Source: Thermoplasmata archaeon (GTDB lineage: Archaea; Thermoplasmatota; Thermoplasmata; Thermoplasmatales; Thermoplasmataceae). Taken from it: DNA of 9,820 nucleotides. The notes below the pieces were generated by a model. The model was not told where the DNA came from and made no database searches. It was given only the letters and a program-made list of their open reading frames with translations. Below, piece by piece: positions 6,803 through 9,820 of the stretch (position 1 is its first letter; each line of letters begins with the position of its first letter). Where the stretch lies: contig JAJZOM010000018.1 in the NCBI GenBank assembly GCA_021811505.1, forward strand, positions 1 to 9,820. Direction: 5' to 3'. The position numbers were made by a program, and so were the translations under genes.

Positions 6803-6823
6803 CTTTGTTTCGCATACTTGATA

Positions 6824-8674
6824 ATGGAATCTCAGACGAAGTTCGAGGAGGAGCTGGGAGAATATCTGAACCTAAAATCAATTAGCACATATGACGTGAC
6901 CATGGATGGAGATCTGCTCGCATACGCCGTGAAGAACACATTCAAAGACAGGAAAGATTCTGGATTCGATCTGAAGATTGTTGATCTGAGCAGGAATGAG
7001 GTCATCAGAAATGACCATTTTCCAAAGTGCACTGCCACCCGTCTCTCATTCAATGAAGAGGGAAAGAAACTCGCGCTCCTCTACAATTCCGGGAAGAAGA
7101 GTTATATCTACACCTATTTCGCAAACTCAAACATTCCAGAGAAGACGATGTTCGGTGATCTGATTTCAGACCTCCGGTGGCATGGATCAGATATGATTAT
7201 TTCAATGCAGGACCCCATGGATGAGACAGAGAAGGCAAAATTTGAGGATGGGTATGATGAGGCAAGGATAGAAGAGAACCCCCGGTTCTATTCAATATGG
7301 AAATATTCTCCGGGGAATGGCCTTTCAAGGATATCATCCGGCGTTCAAATCTGGGAATTCGATGCCCGCAAAGACCTTGTGGCCGCAGTGGTATCTGATA
7401 CACCGGACGAAAACTCATGGTATTCCAACCGCATAGAGATATATGACATGAGGGAAGGAACGCGACGCACAATATTCCATGACAGCGAGATACAGGTATC
7501 AGGCCCAAAATTTGACGCAGAATGCAAAGATCTTGCTTTTATTTCTGGAATCTGGAGCGACAGGGGCGTCACTAGCGGTGATCTTGTTATTTATGATCTC
7601 AATTCAGGCAAGCTGAATACCTTCACTGAAAGCAAAGACCGATCATTTTCATCCGTTTCCAGGCTCGGATCCGATTTTTATGTAGTGGCCAGAAAGGAAG
7701 ATCTCTCGCAGATATTTAAAATTGAGAACGGAACTCTGAGAATGGTATGGGAACGTGCAGGCAGTCTCCTTCCAGGCTACTGTCCTGTGGTCTGCCCCTC
7801 GCATAAGGGAATCTTTGCGACATTCAGCTCCTGGGAAAATCCATACGATATCTATGTTCTTGGAAGAGAAAAAGACCCGATCCGTGTTACTTCTGAAAAT
7901 GCAGGAACAAAGAGAAAAACATTCAACGGAAAGGGGAGGAAAATAAACTGGAAATCATCGGACGGCACTCAGATCTATGGTTATCTGATGCAGAATAACC
8001 CGAAGGATCCGCTAATTGTGGAGGTCCATGGCGGGCCAACCGCATGTTATTTCCAGCAATTCGCGAGCTATTCATCCGTCTTCCTCAGTGCAGGATTCAG
8101 CGTGTTTGCACCCAACTACAGGGGCAGCACGGGGAGGGGGAGGGAATACGCGGAACTTAATCATGGGGATATGGGCGGTTCAGACTTCCAGGACATAATG
8201 GACGGAATCAGATACCTGAAAGATAATGGAATTATAGAAACCGATGCAATCTATATTACCGGCGGATCATACGGGGGATTTATGGCAGCATGGGCAATGA
8301 CTCAGAGCAATATCTTCAAAGCAGGTTCGGCGCTTTTTGGCATAGCAGACTGGATCAGCTTCCATGGTACTTCAAATATCCCGTCCTGGGATGCCAAGTA
8401 CTACCAGGAGGAACCATATGCCTATAACCGGTACTTGAAATTTTCTCCACTGCGCTATGTGGATCAGGTCTCAGCACCGGTTCTTCTCATACATGGAAGG
8501 GATGATCCCGAAGTTCCCATCGGTCAGTTTTTGCAGTTTTACAGGGCCCTGAAGGACAGGGGAAAGAAAGTGAGGATGATTTCTTTCCCTCGCGAAGGTC
8601 ACGGAATACTGGAAAGAAAACACAAGGAAACGGAGATAAGGGAAACGGTAGGGCACTTCACATCCAAATCATGA
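6824..8674 (+). CDS. S9-family serine peptidase (acylaminoacyl-peptidase-like)
   Basis: This 616-residue prolyl-oligopeptidase-clan peptidase would trim short peptides in the cytosol; no signal peptide is seen. Residues 1 to ~370 look like the N-terminal beta-propeller, with repeated strands such as DLLAYAVKN, KKLALLYNSG, KDLAFISGIW and KGIFATFSS. Residues ~375-616 are the alpha/beta-hydrolase domain. It carries the HGGP oxyanion motif at 402-405, the nucleophile Ser482 in TGGSYGGF, Asp561 in HGRDDPEVP and His593 in REGHGI, so the catalytic triad is complete. NYRGSTGRGREY and the DIMDGIRYL helix are typical of the S9C acylaminoacyl-peptidase-like group. Exact specificity (acylaminoacyl, dipeptidyl or oligopeptidase) cannot be told. 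I prefer ATG 6824 over the TTG at 6818 because it lies 25 bases from a TATA-like element. The TGA stop is shared in a TCATGA palindrome with the convergent gene. Confidence 0.94.
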   Translation: MESQTKFEEELGEYLNLKSISTYDVTMDGDLLAYAVKNTFKDRKDSGFDLKIVDLSRNEVIRNDHFPKCTATRLSFNEEGKKLALLYNSGKKSYIYTYFANSNIPEKTMFGDLISDLRWHGSDMIISMQDPMDETEKAKFEDGYDEARIEENPRFYSIWKYSPGNGLSRISSGVQIWEFDARKDLVAAVVSDTPDENSWYSNRIEIYDMREGTRRTIFHDSEIQVSGPKFDAECKDLAFISGIWSDRGVTSGDLVIYDLNSGKLNTFTESKDRSFSSVSRLGSDFYVVARKEDLSQIFKIENGTLRMVWERAGSLLPGYCPVVCPSHKGIFATFSSWENPYDIYVLGREKDPIRVTSENAGTKRKTFNGKGRKINWKSSDGTQIYGYLMQNNPKDPLIVEVHGGPTACYFQQFASYSSVFLSAGFSVFAPNYRGSTGRGREYAELNHGDMGGSDFQDIMDGIRYLKDNGIIETDAIYITGGSYGGFMAAWAMTQSNIFKAGSALFGIADWISFHGTSNIPSWDAKYYQEEPYAYNRYLKFSPLRYVDQVSAPVLLIHGRDDPEVPIGQFLQFYRALKDRGKKVRMISFPREGHGILERKHKETEIRETVGHFTSKS

Positions 8675-9643
8675 AAGTCTTGCCATCTCTCCAGTGATCG
8701 AAGAGGAAATAGAAGCCTCCACGATTCTGACCACTTCATGTCCATCTCTGCCTCTGGCTATCCTGCTTTTCCCGCCGGATACCAGTCGAACGAAATCGAT
8801 GATCTCCTCAACATAGGGGCTGCCTCCCCTGAAACTTTTTATCAATTTCCCGGATTCGACGACCTTTCCTCTGATCTCGGTACCGAATATTCCCTGGCAT
8901 TCAAGGGTGGAATCCTCTCCGAATATGTAGAGGCTGTTGTCAGGAACCAGGATTTTTCTTGACGAGAGAACGCTTGCAATTCTTCCCCCGTAGTTGAGTA
9001 CAATGTGAGAGGTTGAATCGATAATCTCCCTCTCCGGCAATCTAGTCGCGTGAACAGTTTCTGGATAGGATGACAGAATATAATTCATTGAATCTATGAC
9101 ATGCACGCCAGTTCCCATAACCGAACCTCCTCCAACCATCTCCGGCGTTTCCCACCACATTCTGTCAGGATCTGAAGAACGCGATGAATATGATGATGAC
9201 CATCCACCCGACATGAAGGTTATATCTCCAAGCTTTCCGGATTCCAGTATCTCTTTCGCAAGGTCCAGAGCGGGATGAAACCTCATGTGGAATCCTATTG
9301 CCAGCTTCAGTCCATTTCTCTCTGCCAGATCGCAGAGTTTCTGTGAATCTCCGCTGTTAAGGGTCATGGGTTTTTCCAGAAGGACGTTTTTTCCTGATTC
9401 GAGAGATCGCTTTGCATGTTCAAAATGCAGGGAATTTGGTGATGCAATGTACACGGAATCTATATCGGAACGAAGGAGATCACCGAGATCTTGGTAGTAC
9501 TTTGAACCGTATGTATCCGCAATCCTCCTTCCCTTTTCGCTGCTCCTTGAAAATACAGATTCTATTTTGTTTCTGCTTCTGCTGATTGCAGGCAACACCC
9601 TGTTTATGGAATGATTCCCCAACCCGATGACGCCAAAATTCAT
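8669..9643 (-). CDS. Gfo/Idh/MocA-family NAD(P)-dependent oxidoreductase
   Basis: This 324-residue dehydrogenase-like protein has the standard two-domain layout. The N-terminal Rossmann domain opens with FGVIGLGNHSINRVLPAI (glycines at 4, 7 and 9) and continues with YGSKYYQDLGDLL and SVYIASPNSLHFEHA (64-78). The family's EKP motif is at 90-92, whose Lys91 is the usual catalytic/substrate lysine. The C-terminal alpha/beta domain contains GFHMRFHPAL (117-126) and GGGSVMGTGVHVID (171-184), with His181 and Asp184 at the usual active-site places. Family members oxidise or reduce sugars, inositol or related polyols; the substrate is unknown, and neighbours give no hint of a sugar pathway. Length is normal and no signal peptide is seen. 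The ATG at 9641-9643 lies 25 bases after a TATA-like sequence. The last six bases overlap the S9 peptidase gene on the opposite strand. Confidence 0.93.
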   Translation of the reverse strand: MNFGVIGLGNHSINRVLPAISRSRNKIESVFSRSSEKGRRIADTYGSKYYQDLGDLLRSDIDSVYIASPNSLHFEHAKRSLESGKNVLLEKPMTLNSGDSQKLCDLAERNGLKLAIGFHMRFHPALDLAKEILESGKLGDITFMSGGWSSSYSSRSSDPDRMWWETPEMVGGGSVMGTGVHVIDSMNYILSSYPETVHATRLPEREIIDSTSHIVLNYGGRIASVLSSRKILVPDNSLYIFGEDSTLECQGIFGTEIRGKVVESGKLIKSFRGGSPYVEEIIDFVRLVSGGKSRIARGRDGHEVVRIVEASISSSITGEMARLS

Positions 9644-9665
9644 GGTTACTGGATCAATAACGGGG

Positions 9666-9671
9666 TTTTAA
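9666..9671 (-). promoter_or_regulatory. TATA-like promoter of the oxidoreductase gene
   Basis: On the minus strand this reads TTAAAA, preceded by AAGG, a purine-rich stretch like a TFB-recognition element. It is centred about 25 bases before the ATG at 9643, the leaderless spacing seen for other genes in this window. GGTT/AACC arms (9664-9667 and 9670-9673) frame it and give it partial symmetry. Confidence 0.5.
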
Positions 9672-9721
9672 CCTTGTCCAGTTGGATTACAAACGACCGT
9701 GTCAAAAGTTCAAAATACGGG

Positions 9722-9731
9722 TTTATAAATA
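9722..9731 (+). promoter_or_regulatory. Strong TATA box in the gap between divergent genes
   Basis: TTTATAAATA is the best TATA match in the window, but its centre is only about 13 bases before the ATG at 9740, too close for a leaderless start there. A weaker AAAATA at 9712-9717 has the right ~25-base distance. The core TTTATAAA is symmetrical, so it could also point leftwards, giving the minus-strand oxidoreductase a leader of about 58 bases. Confidence 0.45.
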
Positions 9732-9739
9732 CCCTCCCA

Positions 9740-9820
9740 ATGGCATCACAGAATAAATCACTTCCCGACTACAATGATATACTCGATGCAGAAAGAATTC
9801 TGGACGGGCTTATAAACGTC
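9740..9820 (+). CDS. Start of a gene cut by the window end, possibly threonine dehydratase-like
   Basis: From ATG 9740 the frame is open for 27 codons to the right edge, beginning MASQNKSLPDYNDILDAERI and ending LDGLINV. The 'LPDYNDILDAERILDGLINV' pattern resembles the N-terminal helix of PLP-dependent threonine ammonia-lyases and related fold-type II enzymes, where a Thr-Pro pair usually follows just after this point. The window ends before that could be checked, and the lysine and glycine-loop motifs are out of view. The start is uncertain, because the strongest TATA box lies only 13 bases upstream and there is no ribosome-binding site. No other ATG, GTG or TTG in this frame follows within the window. 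Confidence 0.5.
   Translation, partial: MASQNKSLPDYNDILDAERILDGLINV

Noticed and set aside
8738..8962. Plus-strand frame of 74 codons opposite the oxidoreductase
   Set aside because: Antisense to a confident Gfo/Idh/MocA gene, with no independent promoter or domain.
8669..9643. The oxidoreductase as an inactive homologue because Gly177 stands where many members have Asp
   Set aside because: The EKP lysine, His181 and Asp184 are all present, and this position varies in the family, so inactivity is not supported.
1..9820. CRISPR array, insertion sequence, integrase, tRNA, rRNA or riboswitch
   Set aside because: No regularly spaced repeats, transposase-like protein, terminal repeats or cloverleaf were seen, and gaps between genes are at most about 113 bases, leaving little room for them.

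Overview
The window most likely comes from a member of the archaeal order Thermoplasmatales. The left part is an A-type (A1Ao) ATP synthase operon. Ribosome-binding sites and overlapping start/stop codons occur inside the operon. The single genes elsewhere have TATA-like boxes about 25 bases before their start codons, as expected for leaderless archaeal transcripts. Base composition looks intermediate (I estimate mid-40s % GC), with frequent AGG/AGA and ATA codons. The placement is inferred from gene content and style, not from a database match.

Layout. (1) Positions 2-4293, plus strand: the distal part of the ATP synthase operon, in the order subunit B (5' end cut by the window edge), subunit D, a 56-residue single-span membrane protein, coiled-coil stator subunit H, and the large membrane subunit I. 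These genes are coupled by 1- to 4-base overlaps or a 5-base gap. The 56-residue gene is easily missed and is the most interesting item here. T-rich tracts end the operon. (2) Positions 4407-4703: a small membrane-anchored protein with an NfeD-like OB domain, behind its own promoter. (3) Positions 4784-6128: a two-gene unit encoding a TIGR01777-type SDR epimerase and a Nudix hydrolase. (4) Positions 6130-6777, minus strand: an unrecognised protein, one base from the Nudix gene tail to tail. It diverges from a large S9-family serine peptidase (6824-8674, plus), and one nearly symmetrical TATA element sits midway in the 46-base gap. (5) Positions 8669-9643, minus strand: a Gfo/Idh/MocA-family oxidoreductase, converging on the peptidase so tightly that both stop codons lie in one palindromic TCATGA. 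(6) From 9740 to the window end: the first 27 codons of another plus-strand gene, possibly a PLP-dependent threonine dehydratase-like enzyme.

Functionally, the left half is energy metabolism: the A1 head (B), central stalk (D), peripheral stalk (H) and ion-channel/stator subunit (I). The proteolipid rotor subunit K does not lie beside I here, so it must be upstream or elsewhere. The right half is a set of unrelated metabolic and housekeeping genes packed tightly on both strands. I see no tRNA, rRNA, CRISPR array, insertion sequence, integrase or prophage signal. The largest gap between genes is about 110 bases. This is mostly an ordinary core-genome region; I do not see a defence system or new multi-gene system in it.
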